This document shows positions 14,941-21,898 of a stretch of DNA of 37,122 nt, piece after piece. This stretch comes from Rhodocyclaceae bacterium (GTDB lineage: Bacteria; Pseudomonadota; Gammaproteobacteria; Burkholderiales; Rhodocyclaceae). The notes beneath the pieces are model-generated. The model was not told the DNA's origin, searched no databases, and saw nothing but the letters and a program-made list of their open reading frames with translations. Within the stretch, counting starts at the first letter, position 1. Each line of letters opens with the position of its first letter. The stretch is from positions 1 to 37,122 of the forward strand of contig DAIDAU010000163.1 in assembly GCA_027310465.1 (NCBI GenBank), in the 5' to 3' direction. The position numbers and the translations under genes are program-made.

Positions 14941-15825
14941 TCACGCCGTTACGCGCTCGTAGTAGCGGGCCCGGTAGAGCAGGCGCCTGCGGTCGGGAGT
15001 CTCGGTGAAGCCGCCGCGATCGTGCAGCACGTTGTTGCACACCAGGCCCATGCCCGGCTCGAGCCGTCCGCGCAGCGTCCAGGGGGTGGGCTGCGCGAGA
15101 ATGCGCGCCAGCGCGGCGACGGCCGTCTGCGTCGCGGCATCGGTGCGCCAGACGATATTCACGGCGCGCGCCGTGTAGCGCATGTGCAGGAAGCCCTGCG
15201 CGTCGACGGAAAACACCGGGCCGGACTGCTCGGCGCGCGCCACGCCCTTGTCGTCGTGGCGCGCCGGGATGGTCATGGCGTCCGGCTGCGACAAGGCCCT
15301 CACCAGCTCGGGGTCTTCGTCGCGCAGCAGGATGTAGGCGATCTCGTGGTCGAGCAGCTGGTTCTCGCCGCCGCTCGCGGCGCTTTCGACGCAATGGAGC
15401 ACCATGCCGCGCACCGTGCGCTCCGGCACGTTGTAGTAGCCGTCGGTGTGCCACTTGATCGACTTGTCGGTGTAGGGAATGAAGTCGCGGCGCTCGCCGC
15501 GCTCCTCGGCGCCGCGCACCGAGATCGGCGAGATGTCGTCGCCGTCGGTGAGCCAGTGGCCGTCGAGATGCACCAGCCCAAGCTGCGCGCCGAGGCGGCG
15601 CGGGATCTCCTTGTCCGGATCGCGCCCCGTCTTGCCGGCATAGATCGCCATGTTGGCGACCGCATTGAGTTCGATGAAGCGGGCGCGCTGCGCCGGCGTC
15701 AGGGCGCGCGGATCGTCGACCTCGACGAGGATGTCCTCGAGGCGGCGCGGCGCGGTGTCGAGCTTGCGCTGGCGCCAGGACCGGTAGGCGGCGGCGTCTT
15801 CGAGCGCGAAGGGCGAGGGCGTCAT
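14941..15825 (-). CDS. TauD/TfdA-like Fe(II)/2-oxoglutarate dioxygenase
   Basis: A 294-aa protein with the iron-binding motif H-x-D (KWHTDGYY, H126 and D128), a distal His (NVLHDRGG, H268) and following arginines (about 278-282) suitable for 2-oxoglutarate. The fold and spacing match the TauD/TfdA superfamily, whose members cleave sulfonates or hydroxylate small acids. The substrate cannot be read from the sequence. ATG 15825 overlaps the stop of the unknown gene upstream (ATGA). Placement in a cassette divergent from dsrA suggests a sulfur-related substrate, which is inference. The enzyme needs oxygen, unlike most neighbours. Confidence 0.78.
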   Translation of the reverse strand: MTPSPFALEDAAAYRSWRQRKLDTAPRRLEDILVEVDDPRALTPAQRARFIELNAVANMAIYAGKTGRDPDKEIPRRLGAQLGLVHLDGHWLTDGDDISPISVRGAEERGERRDFIPYTDKSIKWHTDGYYNVPERTVRGMVLHCVESAASGGENQLLDHEIAYILLRDEDPELVRALSQPDAMTIPARHDDKGVARAEQSGPVFSVDAQGFLHMRYTARAVNIVWRTDAATQTAVAALARILAQPTPWTLRGRLEPGMGLVCNNVLHDRGGFTETPDRRRLLYRARYYERVTA

Positions 15826-16430
15826 TCGGTCTTCTTGCGGTCGAGTTCGGCGTGGGCCTCGGCGACCGCCGCGCCGGCGTCGAACAGGCCGGCCACCGTG
15901 CGTTCCAGCGCCTTGATCGCTTCCGGCGCCTCGATGTCCATCGCCTGGTCGATCACCCAGAGCTGGTCTTTCTCCGGCAGCACGTCGCGCAGGCAGGCGG
16001 CGAAATAGCGGCGGAAGCCGAAGTCCGGCCCGTCGCTGTACTCGAACTCGGCGTAGTCGGCGCCGCGGCGGTTGAAGCGCGCGACGAAATCGCGGCGGCA
16101 CTCGCCGGGCTCCGCCTCGCCCAGCAGCATGCCGCGGTTCTCCTCGACGAGCTCCGACATGCGCGTCACCATCGAGGTGGTGAACTCGACCCGCCCCTGC
16201 TCATCCAGCTCGCGATGCGCGATGCGGTCGGCGGCCGTGGCGAGGAACACCAGGAATTCCGAAACGAATTCGAAATAGGGCCGGCCGATGTCGATGTCGT
16301 ACTCGGCCTTGCGCATGCGGCCGATCGAATCGACCGCGAGCTTCCAGCCGAGCGCGGCCACCACCGTCGCCAGCTGCGCCGGCGTGCGCTCGCGCTTCGA
16401 TAAGAAACGGCTGCGGATGCGGACTGCCAT
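15822..16430 (-). CDS. Unknown protein of the dsr-divergent cassette
   Basis: A 202-aa, mostly helical, charged, cytoplasmic protein without signal or membrane segment. I do not recognise the family. Visible features are a basic N-terminus (MAVRIRSRFLSKRERTPAQL), an aromatic segment (GRPYFEFVSEFLVFLA), a single Cys in GECRRDFVARFNRRGADYAEF and an acidic Lys/Glu tail. ATG 16430 has AGGTGA upstream; the open frame extends to 16496 without a ribosome site. It is coupled to the dioxygenase gene by ATGA and lies 70 bp from the DsrC-like gene. Confidence 0.72.
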   Translation of the reverse strand: MAVRIRSRFLSKRERTPAQLATVVAALGWKLAVDSIGRMRKAEYDIDIGRPYFEFVSEFLVFLATAADRIAHRELDEQGRVEFTTSMVTRMSELVEENRGMLLGEAEPGECRRDFVARFNRRGADYAEFEYSDGPDFGFRRYFAACLRDVLPEKDQLWVIDQAMDIEAPEAIKALERTVAGLFDAGAAVAEAHAELDRKKTE

Positions 16431-16500
16431 CAGGTCACCTGCGTGGAAAGTTTGAAGTGCGCGAGTTCGCGAGCGAAATGCCCCGCCCGCGCACAACGTA

Positions 16501-16833
16501 TCAGTATCCGCCCTTGCCGTACGGCTTCGGCAATCCGGCGATCTTGACGGCCTGCTTCGCGGGTCCGTCCTGCGGGAACAGGTCGTACATCTTCTTCGAG
16601 TCCGCGCCGGGCATGACCTCTTCCATGTCTTTCATGAAGTTGCGGAAGTTCGGCGTCTTGCCCTCGTCGCGGTACTTGTCGCGGAAGTAGTTGATCACGG
16701 TCATGTGGTCGTCGGTCAGCGCGATGCCTTCCGCCTCGGCGATGACTTGGACCGCCTCGTCCGAGTAATCCGGCTCCAGCAGGAAGCCGTAGTCGTCCGT
16801 TTCCTTTTCTTCGCCGTTGATGACGTAGCTCAT
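16501..16833 (-). CDS. DsrC/TusE-family protein lacking both redox cysteines
   Basis: A 110-aa protein clearly homologous to DsrC: N-terminal INGEEKETDDYGFLLEPDYS, central HMTVINYFRDKYRDEGKTPNFR, and the C-terminal arm AKQAVKIAGLPKPYGKGGY. True DsrC, also encoded here at 21489, ends ACKIAGLPKPTGCI with two cysteines that carry the trisulfide. In this paralogue the first is Val and the penultimate Cys is lost. Cysteine-less members of the superfamily have been proposed to be regulatory (RspA-type). It therefore cannot carry sulfur in the canonical way. ATG 16833 has a good AAGGAG six bases upstream. Confidence 0.88.
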   Translation of the reverse strand: MSYVINGEEKETDDYGFLLEPDYSDEAVQVIAEAEGIALTDDHMTVINYFRDKYRDEGKTPNFRNFMKDMEEVMPGADSKKMYDLFPQDGPAKQAVKIAGLPKPYGKGGY

Positions 16834-16894
16834 GAAGGTCTCCTTATTTAAAGTGGGTGGTTCTTGCCAAACAAGACTGGTAGGGTGCGCAGCC

Positions 16895-17500
16895 TCAATC
16901 GCCGCTCAGCGGCGCGATCGACCGGTGCTGCACGAAAATCCCGCAGCCGCGCTTGCGCTGCGCGCCGAGCCCCGCGTGCTGCAGGCGCAGCGAGTGTTCG
17001 GCGCGCAGGCCGTGCAGCATCAGGCTGAAGCCGTGCACCGCTGCGTCGCCGACGCGCATCGCATGCGCCTTGCCGACGACCGGCTGCGCCTCGATCTCCA
17101 ACTGCGCGAGCTGGCGCCTGCATTCGGCGAGGAAGGCCGCCTCGTCCGCCAGGCCGACGGCGACGAACGGCGAATACATGACCTTGGCGGCGGACAGCGG
17201 CCGCAGCTTCGCCTCGCCCACCGCGACCGCCTCGTCCAGTTCCAAGCGGGTGCCGCACAGCGCGCGCGCGCGTTCCACCTGCGCGCTTGCCAGCCGCAGC
17301 GTCAGCCGCGCGTGCTTCGACAGGTAGCAGCGCCCGTTGGCCGGGCTGACGCGCGCCAGCGGATGCACGCCGATCGCCTCGTCGTCGGCGAGCCACGGCA
17401 GCGCGCCCGACAGCGCCCGCCACAGCGCATCGGCGTAGTCCTCGGGTACGCCGCTGCCGGCGAGCGAGAACGCCAGGTCGACGACTTCGCCTTCGCTCAC
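16895..17500 (-). CDS. Orphan Cas6-like (Cmx6-type) RAMP protein
   Basis: A 201-aa protein. It shows a beta-strand start (EVVDLAFSLAG), helix DALWRALSGALPWL, a conserved His in IGVHPL (H46), a second part with GFSLMLHGL, and a C-terminal glycine-rich loop GLGAQRKRGCGIF (177-189). This arrangement resembles Cas6/Cmx6 RNA-binding endoribonucleases of the RAMP superfamily. No other cas gene or repeat array is in the window, so it appears detached from CRISPR. The GTG start at 17500 overlaps the stop of the 72-aa gene (GTGA) and has AGGAG five bases upstream. I infer an RNA-binding or sulfur-related role; the fold assignment rests on motifs only. Confidence 0.6.
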   Translation of the reverse strand: MSEGEVVDLAFSLAGSGVPEDYADALWRALSGALPWLADDEAIGVHPLARVSPANGRCYLSKHARLTLRLASAQVERARALCGTRLELDEAVAVGEAKLRPLSAAKVMYSPFVAVGLADEAAFLAECRRQLAQLEIEAQPVVGKAHAMRVGDAAVHGFSLMLHGLRAEHSLRLQHAGLGAQRKRGCGIFVQHRSIAPLSGD

Positions 17501-17715
17501 TGCGGCTCCTGGATCTTGCGCGCCCATTCCTGCATCTGCTTGCCCCAGCGCTCCGCCGTGATCGGATCGATGTCGAAGATCGTGAAGCGCGAATGCTCGC
17601 GGATGCGGACGCGCAGGAAGGGCACGCCCCCCGACGCATATTCGATCTGCTGCAACTCGATCTCCTGGTTGCCGATCGGCACGCGGAACTTGTCGAGACT
17701 GGTGATTTTGTCCAA
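17497..17715 (-). CDS. Small protein (72 aa) divergent from dsrA, TTG start
   Basis: A small soluble protein beginning MDKITSLDKFRVPIGNQEIE and ending in a helix with WGKQMQEWARKIQEPQ. A central stretch PFLRVRIREHSRFTIFDIDP suggests a compact beta fold. I cannot assign a family. The ribosome site decides the start: AAGGAG lies six bases before TTG 17715, while the longer GTG start at 17745 has none. The stop overlaps the Cas6-like start (GTGA), so the two products are coupled. It is the first gene of the minus-strand cassette head-to-head with dsrA. Confidence 0.68.
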   Translation of the reverse strand: MDKITSLDKFRVPIGNQEIELQQIEYASGGVPFLRVRIREHSRFTIFDIDPITAERWGKQMQEWARKIQEPQ

Positions 17716-17953
17716 GTAGAACTCCTTCGAACGCGAATATCGCACCGCGGGCGGCGTTTAAACATTACCGCATGGGGGTGCCGGGGAATACTCCCTTCGG
17801 GGTAGATCGGCTTAACCCATCTGGCTGACCCTCCGCAACCTTCCAGAGGTATGGCTTGTGCATCGCACCAATCCGTACCATCGCTTCAACCTGTGAAGAA
17901 CCCGCCGTGCGCAGCGCGACCGGCACCCCAACAGTCAATAAGGAGACACTCTG
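17716..17953. promoter_or_regulatory. Divergent control region between dsrA and the minus-strand cassette
   Basis: This 238-bp gene-free region must hold promoters for both directions. The dsrA ribosome site AAGGAG is clear near 17940. I could not fix a -35/-10 pair in either direction. A short hairpin can form at TACTCC/GGGGTA (about 17788-17803). Two GG-N10-GC matches (17823-17836 and 17853-17866) are weak and may be chance. Confidence 0.45.
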
Positions 17954-19249
17954 ATGGCCAAGCCGCTCCACCCCACCCCCATGCTGGATGAACTCGAAAA
18001 GGGCCCGTGGCCCAGCTTCATCACCGGCATCAAGCGCCTCGCCAAGGAAAACGACATGGCGGTCGACCTGCTCGGCCAGCTCGAGCACTCCTACGAAACC
18101 CGCATGGGCTACTGGAAGGGCGGCACGCTGGGCGTCGTCGGCTACGGCGGCGGCATTATCCCGCGCTTCTCCGAAATCAAGAACCCGGACGGCAGCTACA
18201 AGTTCCCGGACGCCGGCGAATTCCACACGCTGCGGGTCATGCCGCCGGCCGGCATGCACTACGACACCGGCACGCTGCGCAAGCTCTGCGACATCTGGCA
18301 GAAGCACGGCTCCGGCCTGATCGCGCTGCACGGCCAGTCGGGCGACATCATGTTCCAGGGCGCGAGCTCCGAGAACGTGCAGAAGGCCTTCGACGAGTTC
18401 AACGAGCTGGGCTTCGACCTCGGCGGCGCCGGCCCGGCCCTGCGCACCTCCGCCTCCTGCGTCGGCCAGGCCCGCTGCGAGATGTCCTGCTTCGACGAAG
18501 CCAAGGCGCACAAGCTGGTCATCAACAAATTCCTCGACGACTTGCACCGCCCGGCCCTGCCGTACAAGTTCAAGTTCAAGTTCTCCGGCTGCCCGAACGA
18601 CTGCACCAACGCGATCCAGCGCTCCGACTTCGCCACCATCGGCACCTGGCGCGACAACATCCGCACCGACGAAGCCATGGCGAAGAAGTGGGTCGCCAAG
18701 AACGGCGTCACCAAGCTGGTCAACGAAGTCATCAGCATGTGCCCGAGCCGTGCCATCCAGCTCAAGGATGCCGGCGCCGTCACCCAGGGCGACCACATCT
18801 CCAGCGTCAAGGTCTCGGACTCCCAGGCGCTCGAGATCGACAACAAGAACTGCGTGCGCTGCATGCATTGCATCAACGTCATGACCGGCGGCCTGCAGAT
18901 CGGCAAGGACGTGGGCGTGACCATCCTGATCGGCGGCAAGAGCGTGCTGAAGATCGGCGCCACGATGGGCTCGGTGATCGTCCCGTTCATGCCGCTGAAG
19001 ACCGAAGAGGACTACGAGAAGTATCTCGACCTGGCCCAGCGCGTGATGGACTTCTTCGCCGAGAACGCCCTCGAGCACGAGCGCACCGGCGAGATGATCG
19101 ACCGCATCGGCCTGGCCAACTTCCTGGAAGGCATCGAAGTCGACATCGACCCGAACATGATCAATCGTCCGCGCATGAATCCTTACACCAACATGGCCGG
19201 CTGGGACGAGGAAGTCGCGAAGGCCGAAGGGCGCAAGGCGGCTTCCTGA
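17954..19249 (+). CDS. dsrA: DsrA, reverse dissimilatory sulfite reductase alpha subunit
   Basis: A 431-aa catalytic subunit. With DsrB it forms the siroheme enzyme that in sulfur oxidisers produces sulfite from the sulfane sulfur carried by DsrC. Cluster and siroheme cysteines are seen in C169-x5-C175 (SCVGQARCEMSC) and C213-x3-C217 (GCPNDC). A ferredoxin domain follows near residues 260-310 (MCPSRAI and CVRCMHC). ATG 17954 has AAGGAG at good distance. The downstream dsrEFH and dsrL and the absence of dsrD identify the oxidative type. Confidence 0.96.
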   Translation: MAKPLHPTPMLDELEKGPWPSFITGIKRLAKENDMAVDLLGQLEHSYETRMGYWKGGTLGVVGYGGGIIPRFSEIKNPDGSYKFPDAGEFHTLRVMPPAGMHYDTGTLRKLCDIWQKHGSGLIALHGQSGDIMFQGASSENVQKAFDEFNELGFDLGGAGPALRTSASCVGQARCEMSCFDEAKAHKLVINKFLDDLHRPALPYKFKFKFSGCPNDCTNAIQRSDFATIGTWRDNIRTDEAMAKKWVAKNGVTKLVNEVISMCPSRAIQLKDAGAVTQGDHISSVKVSDSQALEIDNKNCVRCMHCINVMTGGLQIGKDVGVTILIGGKSVLKIGATMGSVIVPFMPLKTEEDYEKYLDLAQRVMDFFAENALEHERTGEMIDRIGLANFLEGIEVDIDPNMINRPRMNPYTNMAGWDEEVAKAEGRKAAS

Positions 19250-19278
19250 CCAACGAATACTGACGGAGACATAAAGAA

Positions 19279-20352
19279 ATGGCTCAACCTCAAGTCCGCA
19301 AGCCGGTCGAAGGCTTCTTCGACAACAAGAAGTTCCTGCACCCGAAGTTCGTCGCCAACTACGGCAACTGGAAGTGCCACGATCGTCCGCGTCCCGGCGT
19401 GCTGCACCACGTCGCGCACTCGGGCGACGAGGTGTGGACCGTCAAGTGCGGCACCCAGCGCCAGATGGACCACTACACCATCCGCAAGCTGTGCGACATC
19501 GTCGACCAGTACGCCGAAGGCTTCATGCGCTTCACCATCCGCTCGAACTGCGAGATCGCCGTCTCGTCCGCCGCCAAGGTCGAGCCGCTGATCAAGGCGC
19601 TCGAGGACGCCGGCTTCCCGGTCGGAGGCACCGGCAACTCCGTGTCGATGGTCGCCCACACGCAGGGCTGGCTGCACTGCGACATCCCCGGCACCGACGC
19701 CTCCGGCGTGGTGAAGTCGATGATGGACCACCTGATCGACGAGTTCAAGCACGAGCGCATGCCGAACCGCGTCAAGCTGTCGACCTCCTGCTGCGAGATC
19801 AACTGCGGCGGCCAGGCCGACATCGCCGTGGTGGTGCAATACACCAAGCCGCCGAAGATCAACCACGATCTCGTTTCGGCGATCTGCGAGCGTCCGACCG
19901 TCGTCGCGCGCTGCCCGGTCGCGGCGATCCGCCCGACCATCGTCAATGGCAAGCCCTCGCTGGAAGTCGACGAGCGCAAGTGCGTGTGCTGCGGCGCCTG
20001 CTACCCCCCCTGCCCGCCCATGCAGATCAACGACCCGTCGTCGAACAAGATCGCCATCTGGGTCGGCGGCAAGAACTCCAACGCCCGCTCCAAGCCGACG
20101 TTCCACAAGCTGGTCGCCGCCGGCCTGCCGAACAACGCGCCGCGCTGGCCCGAGGTCAACGCCGCCGTCGGCAAGATCCTCAAGGCCTACCAGGCCGACG
20201 GCCGCGCCTGGGAGCGCATGTCCGACTGGATCGACCGCATCGGCTGGCCCGCGTTCTTCGAGAAGACCGGCCTGCCCTTCACCAAGTACATGATCGACGA
20301 CTGGCGCGGCGGCCGCGTGAACCTCAACGCTTCCACGCACATCCGTTTCTGA
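19279..20352 (+). CDS. dsrB: DsrB, reverse dissimilatory sulfite reductase beta subunit
   Basis: A 357-aa partner of DsrA. It has the cluster-binding SCCEINCGG (C172-x3-C176) and an inserted ferredoxin domain with CVCCGACYPPCPPM from residue 235. It begins MAQPQVRKPVEGFFDNKKFL, as in other DsrB proteins. In the heterotetramer DsrB holds the catalytically active siroheme. The gap from dsrA is 29 bp and a GGAG site precedes the ATG. dsrE follows after 10 bp. Confidence 0.96.
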   Translation: MAQPQVRKPVEGFFDNKKFLHPKFVANYGNWKCHDRPRPGVLHHVAHSGDEVWTVKCGTQRQMDHYTIRKLCDIVDQYAEGFMRFTIRSNCEIAVSSAAKVEPLIKALEDAGFPVGGTGNSVSMVAHTQGWLHCDIPGTDASGVVKSMMDHLIDEFKHERMPNRVKLSTSCCEINCGGQADIAVVVQYTKPPKINHDLVSAICERPTVVARCPVAAIRPTIVNGKPSLEVDERKCVCCGACYPPCPPMQINDPSSNKIAIWVGGKNSNARSKPTFHKLVAAGLPNNAPRWPEVNAAVGKILKAYQADGRAWERMSDWIDRIGWPAFFEKTGLPFTKYMIDDWRGGRVNLNASTHIRF

Positions 20353-20362
20353 GGAAAAGGCA

Positions 20363-20755
20363 ATGAGGATTTCTGTTCTGGTCAATGAAGGTCCGTACAC
20401 CCACGAGGCTTCGGACTCCGCCTTCCACTTCGTGAGGGCGGCCCTGGCCCGCGGCCACGACATCTTCCGCGTGTTCTTCTACCACGACGGCGTCAACAAC
20501 GGCACGCGTCTGACGACCCCGCCGCAGGACGACCGCAACGTCGTCAACCGCTGGTCCAAGCTGGCGCAGGAAAGCGAGCTCGACCTGGTCGTCTGCGTCG
20601 CGGCCGCCCAGCGCCGCGGCATCGTCGACGAAGGCGAAGCCAAGCGCAACGGCAAGGACGCCACCAACCTGGCGCCCGGCTTCCGCATCTCCGGCCTCGG
20701 TCAGCTGATCGAAGCCGGCATCCAGTCCGACCGCCTGGTCGTGTTCGGCGACTGA
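20363..20755 (+). CDS. dsrE: DsrE, sulfurtransferase subunit of DsrEFH
   Basis: A 130-aa protein of the DsrE/TusD family. The active cysteine, Cys78 (LDLVVCVAAAQRRGI), sits at the position that accepts persulfide sulfur in the characterised DsrE. The alpha2-beta2-gamma2 complex DsrEFH passes sulfur to DsrC. It starts at ATG 20363 after GAGGAAAAGG and is followed closely by dsrF. dsrEFH occurs in sulfur oxidisers, not sulfate reducers. Confidence 0.95.
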   Translation: MRISVLVNEGPYTHEASDSAFHFVRAALARGHDIFRVFFYHDGVNNGTRLTTPPQDDRNVVNRWSKLAQESELDLVVCVAAAQRRGIVDEGEAKRNGKDATNLAPGFRISGLGQLIEAGIQSDRLVVFGD

Positions 20756-20768
20756 GGAGGACACGACT

Positions 20769-21131
20769 ATGACCACCAAGAAATTCATGTTCGTCAATCG
20801 CAAGGCGCCGTACGGCACGATCTACGCGCTGGAATCGCTGGAAGTGGTGCTGATCGGCGCCGCCTTCGAGCAGGACGTCTCTCTCGCCTTCATGGACGAC
20901 GGCGTCTACCAGCTCAAGAAGGGCCACAACACCAAGGGCATCGACGTGAAGGGCTTCGAGAGGACCTACGGCGCACTCGAGGACTACGACGTCACCAAGC
21001 TCTACGTCGATGAAGAGTCGCTGAAGGCGCGCGGCCTCACCGCCGACGACCTCTGCGTGCCGGTCGAAGTCATGAGCCGCGCCGCCATCGGCAAGCTGAT
21101 GGAAGAGCAGGACGTCCTGCTCTCCTTCTGA
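20769..21131 (+). CDS. dsrF: DsrF, subunit of DsrEFH
   Basis: A 120-aa protein of the DsrF/TusC family. It begins KKFMFVNRKAPYGTIYALES and has the family segment EQDVSLAFMDDGVYQL. Its only Cys is near the C-terminus (DDLCVPV), so it probably does not carry sulfur and serves a structural role, as known for this subunit. GAGGAGGA lies in front of ATG 20769. dsrH starts 11 bp after its stop. Confidence 0.94.
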   Translation: MTTKKFMFVNRKAPYGTIYALESLEVVLIGAAFEQDVSLAFMDDGVYQLKKGHNTKGIDVKGFERTYGALEDYDVTKLYVDEESLKARGLTADDLCVPVEVMSRAAIGKLMEEQDVLLSF

Positions 21132-21142
21132 GGAATCGAACC

Positions 21143-21439
21143 ATGCTCAACATCGTCAACAAGTCTCCGCTGGACCGCAACACCCTGCAAAGCTGCCTCG
21201 ACGCCAACACCGGCGGCGCCATCCTGCTGATCGAGGACGGCGTCTTCGCTGCCACCCGCGGCAACGCCTTCGAGGCGAAGCTGAAGGCCGTCCAGGGTAC
21301 CTTCAAGGTGTATGCCCTCGGTCCGGACCTCGATGCGCGCGGCTTCGGCGACCGCGTCATGGACGGCGTCACCGTCGTCGACTACGCCGGATTCGTCGAC
21401 CTCGTCGCCGAGTTCAAAACCTGCCAGTCCTGGCTATAA
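21143..21439 (+). CDS. dsrH: DsrH, subunit of DsrEFH
   Basis: A 98-aa protein of the DsrH/TusB family with the start MLNIVNKSPLDRNTLQSCL and the motif GAILLIEDGVFAA. The Cys near the N-terminus (Cys18) corresponds to the conserved DsrH cysteine. It completes the sulfurtransferase that loads DsrC, whose gene follows after 49 bp. Confidence 0.94.
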   Translation: MLNIVNKSPLDRNTLQSCLDANTGGAILLIEDGVFAATRGNAFEAKLKAVQGTFKVYALGPDLDARGFGDRVMDGVTVVDYAGFVDLVAEFKTCQSWL

Positions 21440-21488
21440 GTCGCCGGCTGCAATCCATCCACAAGCACATTCCCTAGGAGAAACAAAC

Positions 21489-21824
21489 ATGGGCACTCTC
21501 GAAGTCAACGGCAAGTCGGTCGAAGTCGACGAAGAAGGCTACCTCGTCAACCTCAACGACTGGGACGAAGCGATCGGCGCCGAACTGGCGAAGACCGAAA
21601 ACGTCAACATGACCGAGCAGCACTGGGAAGTCGTGAACTTCCTGCGCGAGTACTACAACGAGTTCCAGATCGCGCCGGCCGTCCGCGTGCTGACCAAGGC
21701 CATCGGCAAGAAGCTCGGCCCGGAGAAGGGCAACAGCCAGTACCTGTACGAGCTGTTCCCGTACGGCCCGGCCAAGCAGGCGTGCAAGATCGCCGGTCTG
21801 CCGAAGCCGACCGGCTGTATTTAA
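21489..21824 (+). CDS. dsrC: DsrC, sulfur carrier protein
   Basis: A 111-aa sulfur-carrier substrate of DsrAB and of DsrMKJOP. The mobile C-terminal arm AKQACKIAGLPKPTGCI carries both redox cysteines (Cys99 and the penultimate Cys110) that form the trisulfide. ATG 21489 has AGGAGA upstream. A hairpin follows the stop, before dsrM. The cysteine-less paralogue at 16501 is the obvious comparison. Confidence 0.96.
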   Translation: MGTLEVNGKSVEVDEEGYLVNLNDWDEAIGAELAKTENVNMTEQHWEVVNFLREYYNEFQIAPAVRVLTKAIGKKLGPEKGNSQYLYELFPYGPAKQACKIAGLPKPTGCI

Positions 21825-21839
21825 GCGCAAGACGAATCC

Positions 21840-21865
21840 GCAGGCGGCGGCTGGCCGCTGCCTGC
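21840..21865 (+). promoter_or_regulatory. Intercistronic hairpin between dsrC and dsrM
   Basis: GCAGGCGGCG and CGCTGCCTGC form a 10-bp stem (one G-U pair) around a 6-nt loop, 15 bases after the dsrC stop. No T-run follows, so full termination is unlikely. A 3' end stabiliser or partial terminator that lifts dsrC over dsrM would fit, because DsrC is needed in large amounts. That role is inference. Confidence 0.5.
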
Positions 21866-21898
21866 GCCCGCGCCCATTGACCCTCGGCAACTGAAGCC

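Noticed and set aside
13987-16008. Long plus-strand open frame of 673 codons
   Set aside because: It crosses three well-supported minus-strand genes and has only low-complexity Arg/Ala/His composition.
16840-16875. TTGTTT/TAAATA as a promoter for the DsrC-like gene
   Set aside because: The predicted transcript would start within or after the ribosome site AAGGAG, so it could not serve this gene.
16895-17500. A CRISPR-Cas locus
   Set aside because: I looked for arrays of short regularly spaced repeats and for cas1, cas2, cas3 or effector genes and saw none; only the single Cas6-like gene is present.
17822-17867. Two GG-N10-GC matches upstream of dsrA as sigma54 promoters
   Set aside because: Two overlapping weak matches in 45 bp with poor -24 or -12 elements and no activator site indicate chance in GC-rich DNA.
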